From Nymphaea colorata (lineage: Eukaryota; Streptophyta; Magnoliopsida; Nymphaeales; Nymphaeaceae), in assembly GCF_008831285.2 (NCBI RefSeq), contig NC_045145.1, positions 21,592,040-21,656,039 on the forward strand: 64,000 bases of DNA, given 5' to 3'. The stretch's first letter is position 1, and every line of letters begins with the position of its first letter. A program made the translations under genes and the position numbers. Positions 37,801 to 49,087 of this stretch are shown here, piece by piece. Below the pieces are notes generated by a model. The model searched no databases. It had not been told where the DNA came from and worked only from the letters and a program-made list of their open reading frames with translations.

Positions 37801-40800
37801 GAAAGACAACTATACACCGGGTTCTTCCTGGTAGCAGGAGTGATGGCTGCATATTCTAACTTTCATTCAGTGCCTGGCAAGTCTATGGCACCTGTTTTTA
37901 TCTTAATAGCATGTTGGTTTCTGTCCAGTTTTACTATGATGCCAGCAGAAATTCCTCACAACACAGAGCTTGTGTATGCATTTTCAGCCTTGGAATCTCC
38001 ATTGGATTTTTCTTCTTTTGTTTCTCTCCTTGGCAGAACCATGACGGTTGGCTTAGACGCTTCAATGTTCTTGTTGTAACTTGATTCTTTTTTGTACTTT
38101 ATTCATTGTATATCTTTTTGTTAATCTTGGTTGTGTTATTGTTGTAAGTTGTAACTTCATTCTTTTTTTGTACTTTAGTCATTGTATATCTCTTTGTTAA
38201 TCTTGGTTGTTCTATTTTTGTTAGTTGGTTTTGTTAGATCACTTGCTTGGATTCATGACTTGCTAACTGATGTTGGATATGTGGTGTAGCATGCTACGTG
38301 GTGTAGTATGCTAAGAATGACACCTTGTTGTGCACAGAGGTGCTTACTTTTTCCCTTTTCCCCTTTATGTAGTGTAGCAAGTGGAGGTATTGTCATTCTA
38401 ATCAGCATTTGGTCCCGATGGTTTGATATGAATACTCAGAGACAGCAGTCTTGGCAAAGCACCATCTGTTGTGATAGCCAACAAATTATAGGGTCCCAGA
38501 AGCTGTTTTACCTTCAGGTCAAGTTCTTAGCTCCCTTGTACAAGTACGTTTCAGGCACTGAAAATGTTTGAATACTAAATGCCTTTATTTGTCTGTGGAG
38601 AGTAGGTATTCACAGTTGCGCTTGCATCAGGGATGGTATCATTGACAACTTCCCATAGAACAAATAAGCAGGAACTGCCAACAAGCTACCAATTGATAAA
38701 TTGGATTTTAGCTGGTATACTTTGACTTACACACTTATGTTCATTTATAAAACTGTTTTCATTGTGTAAACTTGATTAGTGTTCCTCAATAGTTTTGGGT
38801 TGAATGTTGCATTCACTAACATATATTGAACCGTAGAAAATGAAATTTTCACATATTAGGCATTTTTTTCATTGTTCTCATGCTATCTCAATCTGTTATT
38901 TTTTCTGTTTTGTTCCTAGTTGTTCTTCCTTTTAGAAGTTTGCATTTCAACAAGAAGCTAATGTAGGCAGATTCCAATTTAAATGAAAAATGAGCTAATT
39001 TGTTTATGCAATCAAGCTCATTTGAAAAGTTCAGAAGCCTGACATCAAAATGGGGAAAACATATGGGGAAAAATAACTTGAACTAAAAAGTTCCTATACA
39101 GAAGGTTTTACAACAAAATTAAAACATTGCTGATGTATGGATGTGTCTGTATAGACCATTTGCAGATGTTCTTAACTGTTTAGTTTTTGTTGTTTATCAA
39201 CAGGGCTATCATTGGCACTTCCCTTACTTTCCCCAAAGCGGTTGCTAGCTCGCCTTTCTTCTGTCTTTCTTGGTTTTGCTCCTTCCTTCCTACTTCTGTC
39301 AATAGGGTATTTATCTTTTGAGGCTTATGCTCTATTATTCTTATAGTCATTTAGAACCCTTTTTCGGATATTGCAGTTTGCATTTTGTCATTTTTGCAGG
39401 TATGAAGCTGTATTTTATAGTGCTTTTGCACTTACTCTTATGGCATGGGTACTGACAGAATGTGCTGGTCAACACTTTGCTGTTCCAAAACAAGAATCTC
39501 TCCATGTTGAACGAACAGAAAATACTGTTTTTCATGACAATGATGAGAGGCCCTTGTGTTTGGCAGACCTGAGAGTTCCATTGTCCTTTGTGAGAGCTCA
39601 TCAAAACTATTTTTGTCCTTTATTATGTGAATACTTAGATGTTTGCTTATACTGCTAATGTGGTCCTCTGGTATATTTTTTTTATCCTCGTGGACTTTCA
39701 TGCACACTTGTTAGAAATGCACTATTTTCTTTTGCTTGACTGATTAGATCAATGTGCTTTCTCAAAAAGTGCATCTCTTTTTTGTCACATTAATCTGTTT
39801 CTAGGGTAGTAGGATCTTTTTGATATATAATACTTGACTTGGAGGCTGTTCAGTTATTGGTTTTCTAATTCACAAATTTAATCCATTACTTAACCACCAT
39901 GTGTAATTATGAGTTATTGCAGGACTTGGGTCTATTTCTGCTTGATATCTGATTCCCACTCTTCTTTTGCAGTTAGTTCTGTTCAATGTTGCTTTTTTCG
40001 GTACGGGTAATTTTGCTAGCATAGCTAGCTTTGAGATTTCATCCGTCTACAGGTTCATCACAGTATTCAATGTTAGCAGGCATCCACTATCTGTTTCTGT
40101 TCAACCCTTCTTTCTATTACATAGCTGCTAAGTGCTAACTTGTTTCTTCAACCTTCTCTTTTTGCAGCCCTTTTTGATGTCAGCCTTACTGATTTTTAAG
40201 TTATTTATCCCATTCATGCTTGTCATGTAAGTCCTGTTCATTTACTGTATATATATTTCAATTGTCATATTCTTTGTGCTCTGAATCTTACTTAGGAAGT
40301 TTGGTTTCTGCTCTGCTGGATTTATTCAGCAAAATGGATCTTCTTTTTCTGCATTTTCTTAGTAAGATAATAATTGTTATTCTCCTGTCTCAATTTCAGA
40401 TGTGTCTTCAGTGCAATATCCAAGTTACTCAAAGTTTCACGAATGGGGTGCTATTTCATGGTGATTTTATTATCTGACGTTATGACCATCCATTTCTTTT
40501 TCCTGGTAAGAGAGCTATTATTGGAAAAGTAGGTTTTTGCCTGTACAATAATAACAATAATAAGTTATTTCTAATGGTTGCTATGTTACATAAACTATTA
40601 TCAAGAAAATGATTCCAAATTATTTTTAGAAGTTTCTATGACTATTTTCTGATATTTCTCTGGATAAATTGGATATCTGATATGTTCTTTGGATAAATTG
40701 GAAAGTGATATATAGAAATTTCATAGTCTGTTCCAAGGATCAAATACTGGCAACTACCAATCTCGTTTTTTTTTTTTTTTTTGAAATAAATAGCAATTTT

Positions 40801-41059
40801 GGTAGCATCTTATATTTGTGGTGGATAGCTACTCCATCTAACCGATTTCGTGTCAGCTAAATATATTGAGTTGCTTCTTATTCAATGGATTTAACAGGTC
40901 CGCAATACAGGAAGCTGGATGGAAATTGGTAACAGTATCAGTCACTTCGGAATCGTGAGTGCGCAGGTTGTATTTGTGCTATTGCTTTTTGCTCTCACTA
41001 ATATTTACACGAAAGATATCCAAGTTGGACCATCTCGTCCGTCCTTGAAGGCAATGTAA
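26136..41059 (+). CDS. PIGN: GPI ethanolamine phosphate transferase 1 (PIG-N/Mcd4)
   Basis: Eighteen exons: 26136-26400, 27950-28141, 29924-30079, 30410-30703, 35089-35306, 35390-35464, 35621-35687, 36086-36411, 37473-37706, 37786-37973, 38373-38517, 38606-38714, 39204-39306, 39400-39589, 39973-40071, 40168-40226, 40400-40505, 40898-41059. They join in frame to 995 aa, close to my recollection of the Arabidopsis homologue At3g01380. An N-terminal membrane anchor (about 41-61) is followed by the lumenal alkaline-phosphatase-type domain, with metal-site motifs ADGLRAD (89-95), PTESRPGH and [16 protein letters not shown] (from about 294). The C-terminal PigN domain has many membrane spans from about residue 480. 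Family knowledge: the enzyme adds phosphoethanolamine to the first mannose of GPI precursors in the ER. Intron 6 appears to be GC-AG. Intron 4 (30704-35088) is packed with repeats. Confidence 0.95.
28574..28957. mobile_element. AT-rich inverted-repeat element in PIGN intron 2 (tentative)
   Basis: CTGTGACGTAGATATCGTGA at the left is inversely related to AACGATATCTGTGAC at the right (shared AGATATCGT core), bounding about 380 bp of very AT-rich DNA. A small internal palindrome, ATGATATTTTTTAAAATATC in inverse sense, sits at the left end. No coding capacity. Confidence 0.35.
31892..33121. mobile_element. Terminal-inverted-repeat element in PIGN intron 4
   Basis: The left end CTAAGGCTGCATTTGGAGA is inversely matched by the right end TCTCTAAATGTGCCCTAAG, giving about 19-bp imperfect inverted repeats around 1.2 kb without a transposase. 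The G/C-rich tip and the internal TTTGGATGACAAAAA motifs resemble hAT-type MITEs and the element at 47214-47697. No target-site duplication is obvious, so the superfamily is tentative. Confidence 0.45.
33573..33614. repeat. (TA)n microsatellite in PIGN intron 4
   Basis: About 20 TA dinucleotides. Confidence 0.9.
33671..34080. mobile_element. hAT-like MITE in PIGN intron 4
   Basis: GGCCCGTTTGATGGGCAGGA at the left end is inversely matched by the right end, which reads GGGCCGTTTGACACATTGGA on the complement. The approximately 27-bp inverted repeats bound about 410 bp. The GGGCCGTTTG tip is typical of plant hAT-type MITEs. No open frame inside. Confidence 0.6.
34187..34830. repeat. Compound tandem and inverted repeat in PIGN intron 4
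   Basis: Two tandem copies of about 125 bp begin ATCTTCAACTAAGCTGATCA at about 34353 and 34480. Upstream, the segment ending near 34263 (TTGATCAGC...GATTTATAAG) is an inverted copy of their start. Downstream, GGTCTGGTTTTTGTCTCTTA at about 34795 is the inverse of the copies' end (TAAGAGACAAAAACCAGACC at about 34593). A (GT)n run and a (TA)n tract (34856-34887) lie within or next to the structure. The whole could fold back on itself. Confidence 0.7.
36800..37030. mobile_element. Short inverted-repeat element in PIGN intron 8
   Basis: TGGAGTGTTTGATTACCTGGG at the left end is inversely matched by the right end (complement GGGGGCTTTTGATTATCCCA), bounding about 230 bp. A partial relative lies at 12160-12316. 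Non-autonomous; hAT-like tip. Confidence 0.55.
38073..38222. repeat. Tandem duplication of about 74 bp in PIGN intron 10
   Basis: GTTGTAACTTGATTCTTTTT at about 38073 is repeated as GTTGTAACTTCATTCTTTTT at about 38147. Both units run on through CATTGTATATC and TTGTTAATCTTGGTTGT with few differences. Confidence 0.85.
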
Positions 41060-41105
41060 TTCGAGCTGCGGTTTGGTTATGAAGCGTTGCCTGAGGGTTC
41101 GAATG

Positions 41106-41163
41106 GGCTAGCTTGATGGCGAGGTTGCAATTTTGTAATTGAAGGTCTTGAATTCAAATTCGT
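41106..41163 (+). repeat. Possible tRNA-derived SINE fragment downstream of PIGN
   Basis: TAGCTTGATGGCGAGG (about 41109-41124) resembles an A box and TTGAATTCAAATTC (about 41149-41162) a degenerate B box, at SINE-like spacing. It sits 50 bp after the PIGN stop codon, so it may lie in the 3' UTR. The end is not defined. Confidence 0.35.
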
Positions 41164-42230
41164 AAAAGTCAATTCTTGCCTTGCCTGCATGAGGAAACGA
41201 AAAGCACTTGTCTCTGTGCTCTGCTTTTGGCTTGATATTACCATGCCACGATTTTGAGATGTTCAGTATTTGGATCGGCGTTCTATTATTTCTTGGGCAT
41301 GCTGGACATGCACATTCTTTGTTGTGCCATATAGTGTGGTGTATCAAGAAGTCTTAGATATCGTTTCACAACCGTTCTGGTTCCTGCAAATTGAAATGAT
41401 TCTCTTGGCTGACAGGTTCTTTTTAACTCTTGATACTTGCACTTTGGCTGTTTTTGTCTATCTTTTTTTTTTTTTTTTGAGAAGCTTGGTTCTCTCTCTA
41501 ATTGTTGATGGGGCTGGGCAATTAACACCAAATTTTGAAAGATGGAGCCTCCATTCTCTGTTCTGCCTCTATGTGCTTTTAGCTCAAGGATACACCTAAT
41601 GGGCTAAAGCTACAGTACCAAATCGTGACAAATCACGGGTAGACTGCCGGCACAAGTGATTCCGTTTTATGAGAGAGAGAGAGAATGGCAGATCAGGTCC
41701 ACACCAGGGTTATGGTGGCCTCACCCTGGCATTCTGTTCACTAACAAGCATGTTTTTCCACAGATGCAGCGCCGTGGTTTGCCGCGTCCAAGCTGTTTAA
41801 AAGCATGAAGTTACCAAGCTGAGACCAACTTAATATTAGATTACAATATCTTAGAACTTTGAGGCGTTTGCTCATCTTATTAATAGTCACGGCTACGGCT
41901 CAGTGGATCGCTAAGACTTCTTTGAGCGTTAAGACCTCGTTTGCTGGCACTTACAAAGGGAGCCTCCTTAGTCCTTAGCAAGGATACATCAACATGCGGT
42001 CCGAACAAGTGGCGGAGTCCGAACCCCAAGCACAGCTGGCTCACTTTACCTTGGTGGGTTTGTGAAGAGTCGGTTTCAACCAGAAGAGTTCCAGCTCCTA
42101 AGCTAAGACAGTGAGCCTTATTTATGAAGGGACCCACGAACACACGAAAGGAAGGCGACAGTCCGGCAAGCGTCTTCTCATGGTCATCTTCACCAATATG
42201 GACAAACTGAGGAGACAGGGAGAGACGCTC

Positions 42231-42237
<7 letters not shown>

Positions 42238-42265
<28 letters not shown>

Positions 42266-42310
42266 CATCCAAATATAGTCATTACAGACAAACAGCACGA
42301 GAACTAACGT

Positions 42311-42342
<32 letters not shown>

Positions 42343-42343
42343 C

Positions 42344-42378
<35 letters not shown>
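42238..42378. repeat. (GA)n-(TA)n-(GA)n composite microsatellite
   Basis: GA run at about 42234-42263, TA run at about 42316-42355, GA run at about 42356-42378. The last lies directly downstream of the first GASA stop codon, so on the sense strand the 3' UTR would start with (CT)n. Confidence 0.9.
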
Positions 42379-43215
42379 CTACGGGCACTTGGTTTTGTTC
42401 CCGTGAGTGGTCATGTCCGTGTAGCACTTCCCGCAGAGTTCCTTGTTTCCCCATGTCCCCGGCGGCACGCACCTGCACCTCACACAGCACGTTCCACACG
42501 CCCTGGTGCACACATTGGGTCTCGAGTGCACCTTGCATCTTTCCGCACACAGCCCATCACAGTCTGCAACAAGAACATGACCCCCTTCAGCACTAATATA
42601 CGTTACACCAAACAAACACATATCAAGACAACAAGAAGCTAGATAATCCCAAGGTCTCATTAATAGGGAAAATTATACAAACCTATGTCTTCCATGAGCC
42701 TCCGATTCGGTCCTCTCACATGCGGCTGCAAAACCCACCACAGCCCGGATATCTAATTAGCTACTTAAAAAGAAAACATCCCCAACAAAAGATTGAACTA
42801 AGACGTCTAAAATGACACGAGTCTTTCATCTTTTCGGTTCTTACACTAGGAAATTTTCTTAAAATGATCCAGCGCATGCATAAAGACCAAAAACTCTTCC
42901 AAAACAACGGAAGATCTCCTATGAACAGAATTTCGACTGTGCCAACGTCATTCACAAACACTGATCTGCAATGCAAGTGAACAAAATGATATGCTAAAGA
43001 AAAGTGAACGTACCAGTTTGATGACAGAGTCCTCTTCCTCCATGTACCCATCAAAAGAGAGCTGCTGCATTATGTACACAAAAAGAGAAACAAGAGGAGT
43101 AAACACTAAACAGCGACACCTCAAGACTCAAAGCGGAAGAGAAAAAGAAATATGCACGAACCAGAATGATGCAGAAGGCCAACATGGACATGAAAACCAG
43201 ATAACGAAGTGCCAT
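42379..43215 (-). CDS. GASA/Snakin gibberellin-regulated cysteine-rich peptide (copy 1)
   Basis: Four exons on the minus strand: 43215-43162, 43064-43014, 42725-42683, 42563-42379, giving 110 aa. The N-terminus MALRYLVFMSMLAFCIIL is a signal peptide. A short acidic/basic spacer (DGYMEEEDSVIKL) leads to the C-terminal GASA domain of about 60 residues with all 12 conserved cysteines (C-x3-C-x3-C ... CGTCCVRCRCVPPGTWGN ... KCP at the end). Family knowledge: GASA peptides are secreted or wall-associated, often gibberellin-responsive, and act in growth control, redox and defence. An in-frame Met 15 codons upstream (43260) would bury the signal peptide, so I prefer 43215. The exon 2 acceptor is CAGCAG, allowing an optional Gln. 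A paralogue lies about 5 kb away on the same strand. Confidence 0.93.
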
Positions 43216-43966
43216 CAGGGGAGAAGTTCGCAGAAGCAGAGCTCTAGCAACAAGCTGCACCTTTGAGCATGAAGCTGTGAAGCACTATGAGTAAAGGAAA
43301 TTCTTGCGCCTGTGACGAAGACGAATCTCTGTTCTTTTCTTGGATATTTATGGTCCTCAAGCTGTCTTTGGTACATCTGTGGTGTCAAAAAGAATCGAGT
43401 CAGCAAAGATACCGCCTGGAGAGTGAAGAAATTGAATGTGGTTTGGCTTCCACTTTGACTAAACTACCATTTACAACATGAAATATCAACTGTATAGGCA
43501 CCTGAGCCAAGTTGGTCCAGCTTGGAGTAAACCGGTAGCGGTCATGGGAGAGAAAGCGAATGATACAAACAAATGAACATGTTGATCTATCGAACTATTA
43601 TGAAAAGATTCAATATCATGAAAATCACGCCATGCTTCTAATGTAACACAAATATGTTTTACATTTATTTTCTGTACTTTTCCGTTCTTTTCAAACTGTG
43701 ATTTTTTTTTAAGTTTTTTTTTTTACTTTGTTATGAGCAACTAACTCCGGTGGTCGACGAATTCACAACACCGATCTCCCTAGACTTGTTCTGACTAAGT
43801 CCTACCACGTGTTCTAGACAAACCATCACTCGGTATAAGAACAACAAGTCTTGGATTGATTGTTGTGGCAAAGCCACGATGAAGCCATTTCTCCAATCAG
43901 GACCTGCTCACAACACTCAGTCCGGATAAGGGCATTTTGGGCAAGCATGGTTCTCTCAAATTCCAC

Positions 43967-44311
43967 CTATGGCGATGGTGGAAGATCTCGAAACTTTGTG
44001 ATGAGATCGACGGAGGATTTACGAGCCACGTGGACAAACGAAGGGTCAGTAAGGTGAAGAACAGCTGGCTCGGTTGCTACTGCGTTCCAGCTCGTCGCGT
44101 CCTTCCTGGCAGCGCCTTCGCCAATCCCATATTTATCGACCGCCACGTGTACAATCTCACGGTGCAGCGAGCACCTGCCTGGAGATACGTGCTTACTTGT
44201 GCGTGCGGACGTGAAGCGGGTCGGATTAGGTTCTGACTGAACCCGGTAGTTATGGGATCCGAGATTCCGAGTTATGCGGTTACGGATGTTGAGCTGTTGG
44301 TGGGGCTGCAT
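43967..44311 (-). CDS. Unrecognised GC-richer open frame, possible gene fragment
   Basis: A 114-codon frame on the minus strand in a locally GC-rich patch. Its second half (…AVDKYGIGEGAARKDATSWN… and …FVHVARKSSVDLITKFRDLP…) looks protein-like in composition, but I cannot place it in any family. A plus-strand frame overlaps it (43937-44236), so either or neither may be real. No TATA box or splice-joined neighbour was established. It could be a captured gene piece. Confidence 0.25.
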   Translation of the reverse strand: MQPHQQLNIRNRITRNLGSHNYRVQSEPNPTRFTSARTSKHVSPGRCSLHREIVHVAVDKYGIGEGAARKDATSWNAVATEPAVLHLTDPSFVHVARKSSVDLITKFRDLPPSP

Positions 44312-44330
44312 GACTGGAAATTCGTTTACA

Positions 44331-44590
44331 AAAAAATCGACTCGAGCTCAAGTTTAAATTTATATAGTAGAATTCAAGTTGTAAGAACTCAATTAGTTTA
44401 CGGGTCGACTTGATTACGTAAAACCATTTCATCGTAGTTGAATTAGTTAAACAAGTGAACGAGTTGATGAGTTAAATGAGTTAAAAAAAAATGGGACAAG
44501 TTAATATAAACAAGGTACAGGATCGAACTCAAGCTCGATACTAGCTCAATACTTTATAATTGAGTCGAGCTTGACTTAGCTCGTGTGCAG
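44331..44590. repeat. CGAGCTC-ended repeat element (tentative)
   Basis: CGACTCGAGCTCAAG at the left and GAGTCGAGCTTGACTTAGCTC at the right form an imperfect inverted pair around about 260 bp of AT-rich sequence containing several ACTCAAGCTCG-like motifs. CGAGCTCGAG-rich dispersed repeats are common in plants. No coding content. Confidence 0.35.
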
Positions 44591-44812
44591 GCTTCGTTGT
44601 TGATCACTTCCACGTCACGCTACGGGCTTGTGCGCCCTTCCTAAGAGACTCGGCCAGGCTGATGTGTGCCGTAGGTCCAATTCAGCTACCATATTCGCTA
44701 ATATTTGAAGCATACATTTAGCGTGGAGTGTGTTAGAGATTTTTAATTCATGAATTTGATGTGTAAGAGTTGGATTTCAGATAAACTTAAGTCCAATTTA
44801 GATTGTGAAGGT

Positions 44813-44814
<2 letters not shown>

Positions 44815-44843
<29 letters not shown>
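44815..44843. repeat. (GA)n microsatellite
   Basis: About 14 GA dinucleotides. Confidence 0.9.
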
Positions 44844-44849
<6 letters not shown>

Positions 44850-45184
44850 AAAGAAAAAGGAAAATAACGTTGACATAAGTCCAACAAAAAGTTGAACATG
44901 AAAAAGAGATTAAATCTAAAAATCTAAAAATCAGCTCTTAGTTCTCGTAAGAAGTTAGAGGGACCACCGTTTCCTCATAGGTTATGGGAAACTAACTAGA
45001 CATCATACAAAATAGAGGATGTCATGTGCTGAACTGAGACAACCTCATTCCTATAAATAATATCATTCTTGGAGTTTCAAATGGCCCACCAATACGTAAA
45101 CAACTAAATTCTCCAAATGATACGCCATTTTTTTTTGTTTTTCACTCTGACTGATCCTTGGATCAGGTCCCAAATTGTAGATAT

Positions 45185-45990
45185 GTTTGTGACTTTAATG
45201 GGAGACATAAACCAAGTAAGCTCATAAAGATCTTAAGACACTCGACAAAACCACATCAGGTGAGTGGTAGTTTCCTCAGTGCAACAACATAAAGGGCACC
45301 TGCTCACAATGTGAAAACCAGATCTTTTGAGGTTATTTTGAGTCTGCATGCGGTCCAACAAAATAAGCCATGCAAGAGTTTTGGATTGTCGAATAGAATA
45401 GGAGATAAGGGGCAGCCCTACCAAACTCCTCGTTGTGGTATGAAGGAGGGCCTCAACGTCCATTGACCACGAAAGATGCCTCAGAAAGATTTGATAAACA
45501 ACTCTTTGATCTAGGAGATATATCATCAACCAAAATTCATATACTCTCATACTTGCAATCAAATGTCTTTTTTAAATCCACCTTCACCATGAAAAAAGGG
45601 TGCTTTCACTTATTATAGTCTCGGAGGCCATAATAAAAGCATAATGAATGTCCCTCCCCGGTATAAAAGCAAGCTGATCATGCAAATTAATTGAGGGAGA
45701 AGTGGTCTAGTTCTTGCATGAATTACATTAGCAATGATACTTCTCAAAGCCCCCATAACGGGAATTGGACGATAGTTTGAAATATGATTGTCTGATCCAT
45801 GCTTGGGAATAAGTGTGATTAAGTACTTGTGCACGTCTCGTAGAAGGGATGCATTTCGATGAAATTATGTAAAAATATTGCATACATTTTCATCAACTAT
45901 ATCCCAGTGCCATTTAAAGAAGTGAACAGGAAAACCATCTGGTCTTGGCGCCTTGAGGTTGGACAGAGCACTAATAGAGAGAGAGTTGGT
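45185..45990 (-). mobile_element. L1-type LINE fragment with a large internal deletion
   Basis: Read on the minus strand, about 45960-45650 encodes the start of an L1 reverse transcriptase: LKAPRPDGF, then ITLIPKHGSDNHISNYRPIP, ending near a KVDLKKTFD box (about 45590). The next sequence jumps to the C-terminal zinc-binding region (WLILLDRMQTQNNLKRSGF, CPLC ... HLMWFC, about 45400-45235). The middle of the RT, including the catalytic YADD part, is missing. Several stops and shifts are present, so it is a dead 5'-truncated, internally deleted copy. Confidence 0.85.
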
Positions 45991-46339
45991 AAAACCAGGT
46001 CATGGATATAAACCAAACCCTTTAATTTTTTGTTAAAAAAGTATCTTAAATAAAATATAAACATCTTAATATATTTATGAAAACTATTTGATATAAAGCA
46101 AGCTTTGAATCAAGTTGCTTTTATGGAAAATGTTGATTTCCAATCATCAAAATGTTGATGCTACCAAAACCATTCATTTATGTTTTTTTATAAAAACATT
46201 ATTAAAACCTAAAGAATGATAAACTTAATATATATTTAGCATCAACATATGATTAAAGACCATATTGGTAAAGTTAGATTTCAATAAAAATATTTTAATA
46301 TTATATTTAAAAGGTCTGACTTTGTCCTCGACATATTAG

Positions 46340-46343
<4 letters not shown>

Positions 46344-46411
<68 letters not shown>
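46344..46411. repeat. (TA)n microsatellite
   Basis: About 34 TA dinucleotides. Confidence 0.95.
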
Positions 46412-46414
<3 letters not shown>

Positions 46415-47213
46415 AGGCGCATTCAATCATGTCAACCCCTAGGAAAGTATATGTTCGTAACTTTTCAAAACGTAGTAAGTCAAATTTTTGAGAGTCATTG
46501 CAAGAGTGTAACATACCATCCAATACAACTCACTGAGTGGTATGTTGTGAGAGGCAGGAGGATTTTTCTTTGAAGAGATATACAAATCACAAAACTGAAA
46601 AGAGACAAAGGCAAGTCGGTAGAACCGGGCCATATATACGACATTACCAAAATTGTGTTTATTCTGAAATAAGTAAAGCTATATAAATATTAATCCAAAT
46701 AGGTGGCAGTAATTGTTGAATTAGCCACTGAATCCAATCGGTGACGCCAGGATTGTATGACATTGGTTATACCGGAGCATTTAACAATGATCAGATGTAT
46801 TATTTCAGCTCCACGGTGCTACATTTCTGATCCGTGTTTTTGTTTTCAAACTTTCTTTTTTGTTTTATTTTTTTCTTAAATACAGTAATAATCCGATTAA
46901 AATTTGATTTCAATTTGATTCAAATAAGCCACATTTAGAAACTGATCTTATTTAACCTTACATCACGTTAAGCATGCTCCACCTAAAGATTTGTAACTTC
47001 AACGGTTCGACATGTTTACAGGCGCCGGCGAACGGTGAACCCAAAAAACCAAGGATATTCTCCAGTGCTGAGTGGATGGATAGATTGGAAGCAAGAAGTT
47101 CACGACTTCGAAGATTTAAAATCTCATTAGAATCGGATTTGTCATTATCAAAATCTTACTTCATCTGCTTGTCGAAGAACCCTTCTCGGAAGCAAACCGT
47201 GGCCCATATAAGT

Positions 47214-47697
47214 TTTTAAAGGGGCTGTTTTGACGGCACCTCAAAACCAAGTTTTGGAGGTGCTTAGATGCCATAAAAAACTGCGTTTCTTGTAAACCCA
47301 TTGTTCATAAAACTGAGTTTACAATATTCATAAAACTGAGTTTTGATATGGTGATGAAAACTTGGACACTTCAGACTTTTCATTCATGAGTTTTGGTAAG
47401 GTAAGATGACGTAGTTTAAGGCTGTCTAATTTATTAAGATTGCAGAAAATGAAATTTATATTTGAATGTTATATATCATAACTGTAGAACTTGTTTTTTT
47501 TTTAAGTATATTCAAAAACTCTTTTTTTTGTCATCCAAATGAGAACCAGGATTTGAAAAGTGAAATCTTAAACTTGGTTTTTGTCTTGTCATTCAGACAA
47601 GAAAACCAATTTTTAAAACTCATTTGAAAACCAAGTTTTAACAAAATCAGGTTGTAAAAAAACTAAGTTCTTGAGGGTCATCCCAGCACCCCTTAAA
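47214..47697. mobile_element. Terminal-inverted-repeat element (hAT-like MITE)
   Basis: The left end TAAAGGGGCTGTTTTGACGG, continuing into CCTCAAAACCAAGTTTT, is inversely matched over about 40 bp by the right end (complement AAGGGGTGCTGGGATGACCC then TCAAGAACTTAGTTTT). About 480 bp without coding capacity. Internal motifs resemble the element in PIGN intron 4 (31892-33121). Confidence 0.6.
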
Positions 47698-48108
47698 TTC
47701 ACAATATTTTTAATTAGCTAATCAAAGCAGCCAGCCGTTTAACCTTGTTGGAGGACACCAATAAAGGTTGAAGCATCTTTCTGCAAAGTATTTAATCCAA
47801 AACGCTTTCAGACAAGGCGAGGTGAATGAGCAGCTCCTTTAGAAACGGACTACTACATCTTTATGAAAAGCATCTGCATCCTGTCGCCCAGCCGGATCCG
47901 AGTTCATATCAAATGGATGGCCAAGAACTAATGCATGATTTGGAGCAGCCAAAGATCAGATTCAACGAAGGGAAGAAACAGATTTATTTTCTCTCCTGAA
48001 ACTGCCCAACACAGAAAATGACCCAACAAATAAGAAGCAAAAAGATAACAATCTGCACCACCTAAGCTCACTGCTACTATTACAGTAGTGCAGCCCAAAG
48101 ATGAAGAT

Positions 48109-49019
48109 TCAAGGGCATTTGGGCCTGCCGCCGTGGGTGGTCATGTCGGTGTAGCACTTGCCGCACATCTCCCGGTTGCCGTAGGTGCCTGGTGGGACGC
48201 ACTTGCAGCGGTAGCAGCAGGTGTTGCACACTCGCTTGCAGTGGTTGGGCCTCGAGTGCAGCCGGCACCTCCCCTCGCACAGCCCCGGACACGCTGCCGG
48301 ACATTAACATTTATATAATATATACTAATGCCATCCCTAGTGGAAAACTACCAACTAAATGTAGAACTATTCGCTGAGGAGAAAGAGGGAGAGAATGACA
48401 GACCTTTTGCATCAACTGGTGGCAAGACATGTACTGCTGGTGGAGCAGCAGGTGCAGGAGGAGCACGATCTTCACTCGGTGGCTTTGTTTCGGCTTCAAC
48501 CTACCAACATTAGATTCACCATTTTCATCAGTTGCCTTTATACATTCACAAGTGGCCGTATGAGGAAAAACCCAAAGAGTTGCTATCAGTACATATATTC
48601 ACCAAAAGAAGCACAAATATATGTCATGGTGGGACATACATGGATGCATATAGAGGATGCATATAGAGCATCCTCTGAGCACCATGAAGGCGTTATTACT
48701 GTTTGCACCTTTTCTTTTCTAACGAGTGTATGAACTTTGAAGAACAGGGATTCGCAAAACAGAGTTACAGGAATACCCATCTTTCCTTGGAAAATGTATA
48801 TATGTGTGTGTTTGTCTACAAGTCATAAAACATTGTTCTTGGTAGATATTGACAATATTGATGCTAACCAAAAAAACAATCTTTCTGGTTATACACAAAA
48901 AATTTAAGATTCATCTTAGCAGCAAGAAAACTCCGCATTAAGCAGGGAAACATACGCTTGCTTCGAGTTCATGGACCTTGGCACCGCAAGAAACCTGCAT
49001 AATACGCCATGACAAAAGC

Positions 49020-49087
<68 letters not shown>

